A DNA stretch of 64,000 nt from Glandiceps talaboti. Lineage: Eukaryota > Hemichordata > Enteropneusta > Spengelidae. A model generated the notes under the pieces. It was not told the origin of the DNA and did not search any database. It saw only the letters and a program-made list of their open reading frames with translations. The stretch spans positions 23,136,592 to 23,200,591 of the forward strand of contig NC_135554.1 of assembly GCF_964340395.1 (NCBI RefSeq), written 5' to 3'. Both the position numbers and the translations under genes were made by a program. Shown piece by piece: positions 1 through 39,597 of this stretch (within the stretch, counting starts at the first letter, position 1; every line of letters begins with the position of its first letter).

Positions 1-449
1 CCTCACATCTAAATTTACATGTTCACCTGAAAATGATTCTGGTTTCATTCATTCCCATAATTTTCATTTGAAAATATCAATGTGTAAATAAGGCATAATT
101 CATAACATCACTACCTGCTATTATTTTATGATGGTATTTCATCAACATCTAGTAATTAGTATTTCTTTATTGCCAATAAAAGATCATGTACCATTAATTA
201 TTATCTACATGTAAAAGTCATTATTGTACTTCCAAATATGAGATATTTAGGATTACAATTTATCTTACTGGGAAATATTCACTACAAAAGTACTAATTAA
301 TGGGCTTCTTAGTAAACTGACTATCAATGTCATTCCATTCACTTAAAATCTCCTCTGACTTCCCACTCTATTCAAAAAATGACTTTTTAAATATGAATGA
401 CAATCTATATGTTTTCATTCAAAAATTACATGTGGAAGAATGATGTTTG

Positions 450-812
450 AATAATGAATGATTGGATTGGAATCTGTAGGTTGCAGGTTCTAGCCTCCGC
501 TCCTTCCGGTCATTTGTTTCTGAATGGTTAAAGTACTTTGACAAGTTTGAGCCATGATTGTGCCCCAGTCAACCCAGCTGTATAACTGGGCAATGAAGTT
601 GGTAGGATAGGGGTTGCAATGTGAATGCTTTACGTAATCCTATGCACTTATAGAGGCTGCAATGAAATGTACATGTATGCTCCCAGAGACAGTCTAATTT
701 AAAGGACCATTGGTGCCACTATTGATCAATGTCAGGGGCAATTATTCTTAGTACTTGGCACTCTCCAGAGGAAAGGTGCTTTATAATTTATACACTTATA
801 TTATTTTATTTT
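450..812 (+). mobile_element. tRNA-derived SINE, degenerate copy
   Basis: This aligns along its length with the two better copies at 12,194 and 19,366. Shared blocks are GGTTGCAGGTTC, the TCAACCCAGCTGTATAACT block, TAGGATAGGGGTTGC and a TTATA-rich tail. The pol III B box is eroded (GGTTCTAGCC instead of GGTTCGAGCC). Confidence 0.7.
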
Positions 813-1499
813 GCAAATGAACAGATTAATATTTGACCATATTTTTACCTGGGATTAAGTATAGATTGATTAATTCCACTAAAAGCAGCCCCCCCCCCCC
901 CTAGAATATTAACACAATCTATTGGCAAACTTTATTTGAATGGTTAAGTTGTCTAATGACTGCTCTTTATGTGGTGCCAATACAAGTGCTTAGGACCAAG
1001 AATAGCAATTTACGTATAGATGACACTGATTGTTATTTAACTAATGTCTCCCCAGAAGTCCAATGAGAGCTGCCCCTTATGGGTTCATGTAAATGCTGGA
1101 GGAAACTACCAAGAAAAACCTTGGTTGTTCGATAGAGTCAAATGAACAACACTTTTCTTACTTACATCATGACAAATTTAATCAACCCCTGTCCCAGGCA
1201 TGAACCCTTTGCACAGTGGTAAGAGGCCATTGGTTTAACCACCCGGCCACCAACAAGCCACAAAATAATGAACTGCTCTACATTGTACTTGTATTTGTTT
1301 CATTGCTACAACTTGAAATATGAGGGAAACTAGTCGCTAATTTAGCGACGGGATAGTAGTATATTATCAGTGGAGCACTTCTTAGACTGAATTCTAATGA
1401 CCCACAGCAAATATTTTATTGAAAGACATTTGTAATGCCTAAAGTTGGATTGTTTCAAAAGAAAAGAAAAAAAGAATGTCAATGAAAAATACTATTTAC

Positions 1500-1568
1500 C
1501 TTCAATATCACACCTTTTGGACAGGGTTCCTTGTAATGTATCAACAACAGCTTGTAGCTTTTGAACAT
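1500..1568 (-). CDS. Coiled-coil gene, third exon
   Basis: The exon is 69 bp, phase 1 to 1, between a TTTATAG acceptor and a GAAG/GTAAAT donor. It encodes DVQKLQAVVDTLQGTLSKR and joins the previous exon without a stop. Confidence 0.5.
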
Positions 1569-4500
1569 CTATAAAAGTAAAAAGAGTCAAAATAAAAATA
1601 AGGAAATGGAGATTAATAACACAGCTCCAGGATATAGAGGAGCCTTTCTTGTCAACTACTATGAAAATGTAAACTTCTTACTTTGTAAATATACCATGTA
1701 TAGTGTGATGATTGAGTCACTGACGACACAGAAGATCATCTTTCCTGTTCCCATGTGTTTCTAACACTGTAAATGTAACCACAGTTGCAGTGAAAGAAAT
1801 CACTTATTTCTACATTTCATTTGAAAAGAATAGTGTGTTATTCAAGCCAATGGCATTGTAATGTTGGCATTTTATAGAAGACAAAGGTTGTTCACATGTG
1901 GAACTGTGAAGGTACATGTATAAATAATACACAATATATCCAGAAGATATCAGGTTGATCCACATAAAGGAAAATGTAGCTCCAGAAACAAGATATAGAA
2001 GTAAATGTATATAAACATAGTACTGGTGTTAGTGTGTACATTATTCATAACGGGCAGTTGATACCCCAACTTAAAGTAGGACAAGAAGGTGATAGACATT
2101 TCTCCATGGCTGTCATTTCATACTGTACATTATTAAGAAATCATAAGTTGATAGACAATCACTTTTCCATGCCTGTCATTTCATATTGAATATTATTAAT
2201 AAATCATAACCTGAAGGGAAAGTATCGAAATAATAAATGATGTTAAAACACATGGTACAATCTCCCTGTGGCCAGAACAAAAATCAATAGGTATCCAATG
2301 GCTGCACCATTCATATATTGTGTAAATAGAAAGTGGCCATAACAACATGAATCCATTCTACATGTAGTTTACAACTATGATATTAAAAATCTGGCAAATA
2401 ATATACAATGTAGTAATAAATGATTCTTTGTTACACAACCAAAGGTTCTAATTACTTTTACTACTATTTCACCTATCACATTATTGACAGATTTTATCAA
2501 ACTGTGTTTGCTCACTTTACTGCTAGGTGTAGTGGCAATGACAACTACATATGCTACAAATATGAAAGCTGCATGATGAATGGCTGTAAAAAAAAATTTT
2601 CTATCTTTTTTTTTTAAAGTAACCATCAATATTGGTTGTAATTTTTCCAATGAAGTACAAATTACAATGCAAAATATGATCAGTAATCAAAAAAGTTAAA
2701 TGCATAATTTGTCACTGTCACTGTCAATTACAGTAGCCTCTTTACATATCAATGATTATAAACAGGTCAAGATTGTGTGGATGATTTCTCATTTATATCA
2801 TTCTATCAGAATTAAGACACGGTAATATGAGCATCAGATATCATTCAAAAGATTACTTATCACAATTAATCTCACTACATGAACTTTCCTATGTAAAGTT
2901 ATCATATATATAATTCATTATTATATCAATAGTTATTATCTACTTAGTCATATTTTTTAACTAGATCAAAAGGTTTTAGATCTTTTTATGAAGCAATAGT
3001 TGTATTGTATTTAAGACATCTGTCTGTCCTCTACAATCTTTACAGTAAGTTAGTTCATTAATAAGACACTGTTTGCTCTCTGCTGTTTCAGAGCTGTGAG
3101 AATTGCTTTTGATCATAAATTGCTTCACTACCCCAATGAACTTTAGCTTGTGTCATCATTATTCACTATCGTTATGACTGTATGATGTACCAAGTGATAA
3201 ACTTGCTATGACAAGCACACTTATTTATGGTAAACATGATAACCTCTTTTCAGATATTCAGATACATGCAGTTCATGTGAGTAATATGGCATCCACTCAT
3301 AATGAGAGAGTCAATTACAGGTGAATAACAAATCACATCTTACAGTCTAAGCGAGAATGAAAACAATCATGGTTCCAAGAATCAATAGAACAGTGAAATA
3401 TAGTTATTTAGAACAGTAAATGAGAAATAAAAGCAGTGTTTTGATCTGTCTACAACAGACCTTGGTCATACAATGATGATAAGGTCTGTATCAAGGTCCG
3501 GACTACATTTGTAGACAGATCGAAATACCACATTCTACCACATTCTAATTTACAATTCAAAAGTTCGAAAGTAACAATATCTTACTGTCCACCCATTTTG
3601 AGATGATCACATGATGTTACACAAGCTCAATAAACGAATTTCATTCATTTTGTTGTTGCTGCTGCTGTTGTTGTTGTTGTTGTTGTTGTTGGGTTTTTTT
3701 TTTTTTGTTTTTTGTTTTTGTTTTTTTTGTTTTGTTTTTTTTGGGGGGGGATGTCTGACATCAGTGCGACTGCTGAACTTCATTTTTGCAATTTAGAAAA
3801 TTTTAATACCTTCAATGATAACAGGTTCTATATTTACTATTGAGATGTTGATACGTTGATTAAAATTACTGCTAATGGGATAAACAGTGCTTGGTTTCTG
3901 CTAATATTTAAGTGCCTACTATGTTTTTTTTATACATGTAAATGTGTCAGTGTTGCACTTGTGGACAGTCATTTCGGGGCTAAATGAATGAAGTTTCTTT
4001 ATTGACCTTGTGTGACATTGTGCGATAGTCCCTTTGTTGTCTACTATCATTTATTAATTTTCTATTTTTACTGTACATGTACTTCCATGATAAAATTAAT
4101 GGTACATGCATGATGTTTGACCTCTCTTGTCGGTGCAGATTACCAGCACTTGTTTGTTGTCTCAAAATATAAAGGGCATTATGATTAATTCAGTACATAA
4201 ATGTGGGTTTAAAAGAGGCAGAACATGAAACAAATGATGGTAGTAGAGATATTTTTAATTCAGTACCTATCTCTACATTATAATAAACGTGTAGCTGTAG
4301 TCGAGACAAAATGTTACTAGGGATATTTGGAAATTATTATCCAGCTTTAGATCATACAATTGCAATTTAATTAACCATATGGTATCTCTTTGTATAATTC
4401 TTACAGCATTGTCATTGTTTTCAAACAGAATTTATCATACATGAAGTACATGTATACATGTATCTACAGAGCAAAGTTGCTGGGATATGAATTAAATATG

Positions 4501-7241
4501 TAGCACACAAATTCTGATATTTGGTTTATAATGGTTAGAGAGGAATCAGGATCATTAACCTCTACAATACCTGAGGCAATGAAAAATGGCAAGTAAACTT
4601 TTTTCACATTTCCTTTTTGAAATATAACATGTCAAAACAATGCATACATGCAGAGACATTAATTTCCTTACAAACAATTATAATATCAGAGAATGAGAAA
4701 CACATATCAGAACAATTACCCCTTCTAATGTCAGTCAGCCGGCTACCAATTGGATTAATAGAGTAGATCTTATACATGTGTTATATTTCAGTTGTTTGGT
4801 TCAAAGATGTATTGTGCAAATACACTTTGCTTCAATGGATTTACCATTTGGTGAGTAAACTTTTTCACATTTTCTTTTCAAATATAAGTAACATTTGTCA
4901 AAACAATGCAGAGATATTCATTTCCTTACAATTCCTTACGTCACTTACATGCATTCAAACTGTAAGTTGAGTTTGCAGTAAACTGCAACGGTAACCAATT
5001 GCAACCACCTGTCAGTGTGTGATGGATTACTACTGACATGTGCTGTTCATTTCTTCCCCAGAAGGAGATTTAGCTTGCCTTTCAGTAGAATTTTTCCGTT
5101 CGACTAAACATTAGAAGGAGATTGTAGAGAATGACATACAAGCATAGCAACTAGACTAGCACACAACATTCTCAGACACTTCAATACCACCACTCTTTTT
5201 GCCCTTTGCAAAAAAAAAACAAAAAAACTGACAACCAAGCATAAATCTCACAGAAGTCTTCTTGCAATCTGTGAGCATTGGCGTACCATTTTCTACACAA
5301 AAGGTTGAAAACACTTCTGTCACAAACCTAATTACTCATTTTGTTTTCTTGGTATCTTTGACATCAAGAAGGTCTTGAAGAGTTTCCTACCTTGTATATG
5401 TAAAATCTTGCCATTACATTTATATGTAGCAACTCTGAGCAAAACTCTGACGCAGTTTTTAAGCATTAAATTATTATATAATATTATCACCATACAGTGT
5501 AATATACCATGTGGCTCCTGTGCCCTACAGCCAATAAAAAGCAGCCGGTGCCTGCTCCTGCTGTAAGCCAATTTAGGTCTCTGGGAAAAACTCATTACTA
5601 ATCATGTTACCACGTAACATGATCTAAATCAATCACAGTAGGGTTAACATAAGCAATGTGGGGGTGGGGGTGGTATTATAAGTAAGCGCTCTCAAAAAGT
5701 AGGTCTTTATAAGTCTTGTAATCAAAGGTTTTAATACATGTACCAGTATGTGCAGTACAGATAACAACGTGGTAAATTAATTCCATATAGATGCAGCAGC
5801 AAAGGTGAATTAAGTACAATCAATGACATGATTCTTCAAAATACAGCTAGGAATTGATGTCACCTGTTGACCTACCTTGAATTAATGTCTTTTCATTTCC
5901 CTCACAAGCCTGTAGTTGTTTATTCAATACTTTAAGCTGTACTTCAAGGTTGTTGTTTTCACATGATAGGTCAGTGGTTGCCTACAAAACCAAGTTACTC
6001 AATTATCAAACACTTTCCTAGTAATAAGAATCATAAATGCTGGTGTTTTACTTTTTTCCTGTTTTTTTTTTCTTTGATTTTTCTCTTTCATCTTTCTATT
6101 TCAGGATATATGTATTCTATAATGTGCCACACTTTCATTCCTCAAACAAGCATTAGGTTACAGTCAATCATAGTCCTTAGTCCATAAGCATCATCTCCAA
6201 ATATCCTGTTACTCTACATTCATCATCTCCAAATATCCTGTTACTCTACATTCGTCATCTCCAAATATCCTGTTACTCTACATTCGTCATCTCCAAATAT
6301 CCTGTTACTCTACATTCATCATCTCCAAATATCATGTTACTCTACATACATCATCTCCAAATATCCTGTTACTCTACATTCATCATCTCCAAATATCATG
6401 TTACTCTACATTCATCATTTCCATGTGTCTAGATGCCAACTTAACAAGTCACTATTATTTTAGATAACTTTCACTTTCATTTTTAATATTGTCCTACATT
6501 ATCTTTGTTATTTATTGTTTTAGTTCCTATAAATTTTTATTTATAATAACAAGCTTTATCTGACAAGTTTTCAACCTGTGTTACAGAGCATCATTAGGTC
6601 AGTATAAACAGTATCAAATATTTATATTGGCACATATATCATTCATCTACCTAAGTTAGTAACCATGTATAATTCATCGTGGCTTAGGACTAGCAACCCC
6701 ACCTCTTGGTATTAGAATCACTGTGATTTCATGGGTCAAGGTAAATTCTGACTTTCATTTCAATGGGTCACTCTACTTCATTGTACTTTGTCGGTTCACA
6801 TATAATATGTTGAGTTTGTCTTATGAGGGAGCACCAGACAAGGGGATCAGATTAGCTGTTTGATTAAAGTAAGACAATTTAGCAAAACCAGTGTATGACG
6901 GCTGTGAGGGTCTAAGCATGACCATGTTGGCATGTATTAATAGTAGAAATTGAAAATGAAAAGGGCTGATTTATGATACATAATCAATACATAATTTCAA
7001 CTCAAAAAACTCGTTCAAACTTTTATTTTCATTTTCCCTTTATAGCTGCGACTTTGGAGTAAGCAAAATATTAGCCACGATTTGATTGGCTATGTGACGA
7101 AAGTAAGAATCAAATCAGAAACATAGCCATGCAACTTCAAGTGGGACTGGGTTCTAGACTACCTGTTGCCATGCTGTGAAGTCATGTAGAAGACCATTCA
7201 GATCAACCTGCTTTCCTGCATCAAAAGCACCTTCTGTCATA
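1500..7241 (-). CDS. Coiled-coil protein gene, three exons (partial, unidentified)
   Basis: Three minus-strand exons join in phase: 7241-7163 (ATG at 7240-7238, one base after a TTTTCAG acceptor; 26 codons), 5981-5876 (phase 0 to 1) and 1568-1500 (phase 1 to 1). All have GT-AG borders. The product begins MTEGAFDAGKQVDLNGLL and continues as a polar, heptad-like stretch (ENNNLEVQLKVLNKQL, then VQKLQAVVDTLQGTLSK), typical of a coiled coil. The last exon ends mid-codon with a good donor, so the gene should continue left of position 1. The ATG is the first I can see, but an upstream coding exon is possible because the exon begins with one base before it. I do not recognise the family. KASH5/LRMP-type or other generic coiled-coil proteins are only guesses. 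Confidence 0.55.
1569..5875. other. Intron of the coiled-coil gene; no exon seen
   Basis: About 4.3 kb of AT-rich sequence. It holds a (TTG)n/(CTG)n run at about 3,650-3,692, followed by long T runs and a G run ending near 3,750. No conserved coding segment was recognised on either strand. Confidence 0.4.
5876..5981 (-). CDS. Coiled-coil gene, second exon
   Basis: The exon has a TTTTGTAG acceptor and a CAAG/GTAGG donor, and is 106 bp long, phase 0 to 1. The leucine, glutamine and asparagine content (NNNLEVQLKVLNKQLQ) supports a coiled coil. Confidence 0.55.
6189..6412. repeat. 32-bp tandem repeat, 7 copies
   Basis: Units begin at 6189, 6221, 6253, 6285, 6317, 6349 and 6381 with consensus CATCATCTCCAAATATC followed by CTGTTACTCTACATT. 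Differences between units are few single substitutions (CATC/CGTC, CCTG/CATG), so the array is young. It lies in the intron between two coiled-coil gene exons. Confidence 0.9.
7163..7241 (-). CDS. Coiled-coil gene, exon with putative start codon
   Basis: The acceptor CTATTTTCAG precedes T-ATG; the exon ends TGGCAACAG before GTAGTC. It encodes 26 residues, ending LLHDFTAWQQ. The 5' UTR exon was not placed; candidate donors lie at about 8,690 and 8,050. Confidence 0.55.
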
Positions 7242-7538
7242 CTGAAAATAGAAAGAGTTGTGGTCACTGGACAATATTGACTACTAGGATAAACACAAAC
7301 TAAAACTATTGTTTTTAATGTGGTAGATTCCACAAGTGGGATAGTAAGTGCCTTGGTTGTGTGGACATCCCTGTAAATCAAGTTGGAAAAATAGTAAAAG
7401 TCCCCAAAATGTACATTGCATGAATGATGATCATGGAAGCAATCAGAGACATTGTACAGAGTGTAATCATGGACATATCATTATCTCCCCTAATACATCC
7501 ATGGTATAATTAAGCACATTAAGTCCATTCAATAGTGA

Positions 7539-7695
7539 ACACATATTGCCTGGCCATGAGGGCTATAGCACTCGTTTATTACACCCGGGGGACTGTGAGT
7601 TACCAGAATCACATGCATGTGATTCTGGTAACTCACAGACACGAGGGGGTAATGAACGGGTGCTATAGCCCGAATATAGGCCAGGCAATATGTGT
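7539..7695. repeat. Long palindrome / foldback repeat
   Basis: The arms ACACATATTGCCTGGCC (left) and GGCCAGGCAATATGTGT (right) are inverted around a perfect 46-bp palindrome at 7593-7638 centred on CATGCATG. The whole unit could fold into a hairpin of about 75 bp per arm with a few mismatches. It probably belongs to a foldback DNA element. The adjacent 7,697-7,910 stretch is itself bounded by inverted TATAATATACC / GGTATATTATA. Confidence 0.85.
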
Positions 7696-8267
7696 TTTAT
7701 AATATACCTCATGCTTTGAACTCGCGGTGGCAGACGACATCGTCAGAAGCTGCCATTTTGACCTGCTGTGAACGCGCGGTGGTCGCGTGACCATGTAAAA
7801 GTTGATGGAACTATTTCCCTAGGGAAATAGTCATTCTATTTTCCTATCACGTGACTGATTCTAGCGAATCATGGCACAGCATTATCACCAGGTATATTAT
7901 AAATTATATTAATATGTTGTAAAAACAGCTTTAGTTTGTGTCTATTTCCACTGTCACATCACAGGTTATGTTCTAATCTAGTGTTTCAATGACTAAACAG
8001 AGACATACAACACTTTCATCCATGAAAGAAAATATTTTTTTTTTGGTCACCTACTCTTTCTCTCTGCACACAACATTTACTCTTTTTTTTTTCTTTTTTT
8101 TTTTTACTATATGAGTGGCACTGTCATTAAAAAGTAACGTAAACAAAACATGCAATGAACAATATTTCCTAGAGCGGAGGGGCAAGCTCCTACGCAGCAC
8201 TGCCATACAAAAAGTTGACCTCTACAACTTCCGGTCCTACTTTCCAATATAGTATTGATGTGAAGGA

Positions 8268-8301
8268 GGGGGGGGGGGGGGGGGTATGTACGTGGCTGGG
8301 T

Positions 8302-8334
<33 letters not shown>
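8268..8334. repeat. G17 run followed by (ATC)n microsatellite
   Basis: An uninterrupted G run at 8268-8284 is followed by an ATC trinucleotide run at about 8303-8334. It lies between the coiled-coil and SPICE1 genes. Confidence 0.9.
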
Positions 8335-9404
8335 TATTTTATTATACATATGTTGTAGGTCAATGGTAATGGTTGCAAATGTATATGTACCCTGGCAGAT
8401 TCACATTACAAGCACAAATGTTACACAAGTTCAAAAACTAAAAAACTGCAAAACTACAATATTACATTACATGTGTATATTATTACTATTATTATATTAC
8501 AATTCAATTATAATTTTAGTTGGCGAGTATCCCCCACCCCACCCAAACCCCCTCCTCATGGCCAGTCATTAGCAATTGGGCTGGAGGACGGCCATCGCCC
8601 ATGTGAACGCCACAGGGGCGTGTAATATTGCATAGATTGTTGTTTTCCAGGTCTACAGACTAAATATAACAACCTTTTGAATATATATTCCTACCTGTAT
8701 AGGGAATACGTAGTACTATAGATCGATACATTTGTAGCAGCAAGATTCGTATATTTTCCTAAGAAAACGCTAAACGGAAATCTAAGCAATAATACACACC
8801 CCTGTGGTGAACGCCAGCAATTTGACAATGACAACCCCATTGCATAGGGATCCTTTCTAAAAGACCAACTATAAGTATTAAAAGTTCTAAATTTATATTC
8901 CAAAAATACCCACCCCACCCCACACTTGACTTGTTGAATAGACCATGTACCAGTCCCTAACTTTGTGCTATACCGTATACGTACGTGATCGTGAGTGACG
9001 CAAGTGGTCAAACGATTACATAAAATAAAGGAAATATCGGAAATAAGCATAATTTCTCAACCAAGTTTTGGAGGCATTACTTATAAGTGGCTTCAGTCAA
9101 AATCAAACCTTTAACTGATCCTAAATCTGCTATATTCAAAAACTTTCTGTTCCAACTTGTTGGGACACGACCATTTGTTGTCATTTGCAAATGAGGCTTT
9201 GCCATTCACGCATATTGTTATCCGCAGCTAAAAATATAGTGCACATAAAAGCAGTTTAATGGCGCATAAATTTATAAATGATGCATGTAATACATCATTT
9301 TATATCTTTCATATTTTTATCGATACTTGAAAACTATGTTCATGTTAACAGGGTTTTTGTTAGTGATTACAATATAATTTTTATATCCATCCGATCTGTG
9401 AGTA

Positions 9405-9493
9405 GGCAAATCCAATATGGCGGGAGATTTGCATTTTGTAGTGTACGCCTCGATCGACAACCTGCTGTCACAGCTGATAGATAGCCAAGCAAG
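9405..9493 (+). promoter_or_regulatory. Putative divergent promoter and SPICE1 non-coding first exon
   Basis: CCAATATGGCGGGAGA at 9412-9427 resembles the YY1 core-promoter motif (AANATGGCGG) common at housekeeping-gene starts. A good donor (CAAG/GTGAGC) follows at 9493/9494, and an acceptor (TTTACAG) at 9756 precedes the SPICE1 ATG. This suggests a spliced 5' UTR. The same region is well placed to drive the minus-strand coiled-coil gene. No transcript evidence is available here. Confidence 0.4.
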
Positions 9494-9851
9494 GTGAGCA
9501 TGAGTTCATGATATTACGTATTTCTCTGATATAACATCCAATATAAGTTAATTCCATTTGGCTATTAATGTCATGATTTTGTAACTGACCGTCGAGTTCA
9601 CTGTCTTGAATTTACTTTTAGACTCACGACTCCAATATTTCGTGTGTCAACATGCACCGTCAGTTGAACTTCATGTCGTCGGAGTGTTCTGTATCTGTAT
9701 TACATTTGATACGCGAATGACTAGATAACAGGTATTGTTTTCATTACAATTTACAGGTTTAAGTTTTCCAGTTTGTAAACCTTCCCTACGTCCAGCAACA
9801 ATCTTGCCAACGTTTTGGGTCAAAGTAGTACACACCATCATCAGTATCAGC

Positions 9852-36691
<26,840 letters not shown>

Positions 36692-36839
36692 GGATACTGT
36701 TTCATAAACAGATTTCAAGGTAAGCATGGAAAATAAAAACAGTCTGAGTCACTCCCGGGAATACGCGTCAAGAGTTTTGTGGTTCTTTTGCTTAGGAATG
36801 GGATATGTGCTTAAAAATTTATTAGGTTTTCTGGGGGGT

Positions 36840-37021
36840 TTTTGTTGTTGTTTTATTGTTTGTTTGTTTTTTGGGTTTTTTGGGTGTTTTTTTGTTTTTT
36901 TCTGGTTTTTTTTTTTTTTTTTTTTTTTGGGGGGGGGGGGGGGGGGTTTGCATTGTTCAGTACACACGAGAGTTGAATATATGTCAAATCGTGTAAAGTA
37001 AAATGTCCCCCCCCCCCCCCA
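36840..37021. repeat. T-rich, G18 and C13 homopolymer tracts
   Basis: A T-rich stretch (about 36,840-36,928) leads into about 18 G at 36,929-36,946. A separate C run lies at about 37,008-37,020. Six-frame reading gives poly-Pro/Lys or poly-Phe frames that are not genes. It lies in the possible SPICE1 3' intron. Confidence 0.85.
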
Positions 37022-38124
37022 ATTGATTCGTTAGTCTAGTCAAAAACGATTTCATTAAAGCTGACATTTCAAGATTGCCGTACCCCATCATTCACAGCCT
37101 TAGTACTCACACATGTTGTTGAAATTGTGTGGGAACGATCCTTGTTAGCTTTGTGTTCTCTTGTTCTCTCTAGAAACTTTCCACAGGAGGGCTCAGAGAT
37201 TAGTAACATTTTTCTGTAGTTGCCAGTTGGAAGCCAAGGAGAGTGTCAAGAATTCACTTGCTATTTTGATAACAATTTTGACATACAAAATGAAGAGGGT
37301 TTGAGTGTGATATTCATTTCATCATGGGTGTTCAGAAATTTCAAGAGGGTGAACTAACCATTGTTACTTTGTTTGGGGAGAATCCTATTTAGTTATTTCC
37401 AAGTACACTATGTTTTTTTATTCAAGTAGATATGTCATATTTCATAATTTCGCAATTTTTGTGTATTGTTAGTGGTTATGTTCTCAAACATGTAAATTTC
37501 CACAAAGTTAACATCAGCATACATGGCAACCATGATCAACGTAACCACCTGTTCATATTTAAAATGAATGCTGGTATTAGCTGCCTGGCATATTTTGTCT
37601 GTAATACAGCATAGCATAGGTTTTGTTTTATTCACTTTTTTTGTGCCAACTGTCAAGTAAGACATATGCAAGTCATTGCGTTTCTCAATGGTAGACTGTA
37701 TTGCATCAGAGTAATTCATTGACTGTTCTCCTCACCTTTTCAACAATCATACAACTTTGATTAATGGCTATGCATTAAGCTGGGCTACTGAGAAAAGCCT
37801 AGGGTTGAATGAAAACCATATGTTAACGACTTATTCTAGGGGTGGAGAAGGCTGAAAGGACCTCTGTAGACATAATTATAGTGCTTTGAAATTCACGCAT
37901 GGAATCAATTTTTGTTCCCAGTCTTATTAACTCTGAGGAAAATCCACAATGAGAACATTTATGACTAGACTTTCAATGTATCTGTATTTTCTGGTGCAAG
38001 TAAATCCAGATGAAATGGCCAGCAATTCTGGTAGAAGTTAAATCATCTTGAAGTGAAACATTTCAGTTTTGAACTGTTTTCAAGGTAACATGTGAATGAA
38101 TACATGCTTTCTTATATCTTACAG

Positions 38125-38885
38125 GGTGTGTTGAACTCTATGTTTGATGTATCTGATACTCCTGTTTTACACTGAAACGGAAAGGCATGTCCCAGATATT
38201 GCGAGGATGTGATGGGATGTGAAAAACATGAATGAAGCAGAAGATATCTAACTCTCAATGCATCATGATTACACACTCTTCTGTAGAGGTTGTTGATCCC
38301 CATATTTAAGTAGAGGCGAGACAGATTTGGTAAATTGACAATTGCATGATTATTAGACTTTATGTAAACTGGATAGACTGTTGAGCCAATGCCTCTTCTC
38401 ACACAGTGTCGAGATAAAAAAATATTTAAAAAATCATAGTATAGCATTTGAGAACATTGGTGAAAATCTTCGAGGGGTGGGGTACAATCACATTTCACGG
38501 ATTTCCTACTAATTTCATATTCTGGCCTGATGAAATTGCTGATAAACAACACCTTCCTATTTTTATGCTTGGGGTTAAATTAAGGGAGGTAATTTGATAT
38601 ATGAAATTATGTAAATAATAATGAAAACAATTTTGTTTTATAACTTGTTGTTCTTACTTTATTGATTCTATCATATTTCTACAAATACTACTTACATTAA
38701 GTAAAATCAGTTGTGTCATTTTATGTTTTTTTATTTTAAAACTACACCTCATATATTTTATACTTCGATTCTGCTTTCATCTAATTCATCAGAAAATTTC
38801 ACTGCCAACAATCTTCATACAATATACTAAAAAAATGAGATTTTATTTTTTAAATGTTCTTCAAATAAACTTTTTCATACAATTT
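38125..38885 (+). other. SPICE1: Possible alternative last exon / spliced 3' UTR of SPICE1
   Basis: An acceptor (ATATCTTACAG) at 38124 opens a frame in phase with exon 16: GVLNSMFDVSDTPVLH and TGA at 38173-38175. If instead joined to the donor at 36719, it would be 3' UTR. An AATAAA at 38864-38869 with a following GT-rich tract could end the transcript. Confidence 0.4.
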
Positions 38886-39597
38886 AGACCTTGTATTGAA
38901 TGGTGTCATGTCTTCAAAGAATGTATGTCAAGTGCTCAAGATTAATTTTTTAAACTTTGTCCAAAGATAAAACACATATTTTTGAAAATAATCAATACCA
39001 TTAAATAATTGAACCATAGCTACAGAAACTAAACTCACCATAGTTGTCAGTCTTTCAACAGAAGTCATGTTTGAATTCTAAAGAATGACAGACAAATTTT
39101 AACTATAGTCGGAAAAACATGCATATTTTGGTCTAATATATTAATTTGACGATATTACCAGTTAAGAATCGGTGGTGTAAATATTTTAAAGTATCATTTT
39201 TTGGTCAACAATTAAATTTCATATTTAAAGTCAAAACAAACAACATACCATGCTTTGAGTAGGACCGCAAAATCATACGATCTGTTCTATAGTTTTTCTA
39301 AAATTACCATAAATAGAGACATGAACTTGTCATCATTTTCAACTCTTGCTATTGGTATAGTATGCATGTAGTCTCCTTTTTTTCAAAGTCTCGTGTGTAT
39401 AAATGATCATAATAACTTGATTAAAATACAGTATAGAAAGTCGTATGAATAATGTTAAAAATCTTGACTTTATGATTCTGTGTAGGCAGGCTTGTCACAT
39501 TGAAAACACACCTTGCTGTTATTAAAAATATCAAGCAAAATGTTATTATATGAAATATCTGTATTTTTAAACGTATACATAAATTATAACAATGTAA
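38886..39597. other. Convergent intergenic space
   Basis: Between the putative SPICE1 poly(A) signal and the family-1 element. AT-rich; no gene or repeat recognised. Confidence 0.45.

Larger units (their letters stand above)
7242..9350. other. Intergenic / unplaced 5' UTR region of the coiled-coil gene
   Basis: It holds the palindrome at 7,539, a G17 run and low-complexity T tracts. No convincing conserved coding exon was found. A minus-strand open frame at 8,691-9,050 ends at a possible donor (ATACAG/GTAGG) and may be non-coding 5' exon sequence. Confidence 0.35.

Noticed and set aside
2375-2650. Overlapping 91- and 65-codon frames on both strands
   Set aside because: Low-complexity, AT-rich sequence with no homology, coding pattern or splice sites.
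8691-9050. A 119-codon minus-strand open frame
   Set aside because: No homology or composition typical of protein. It may include non-coding 5' exon sequence of the coiled-coil gene.
36726-37001. Open frames rich in Phe/Gly or Pro/Lys
   Set aside because: Produced by homopolymer T, G and C tracts.
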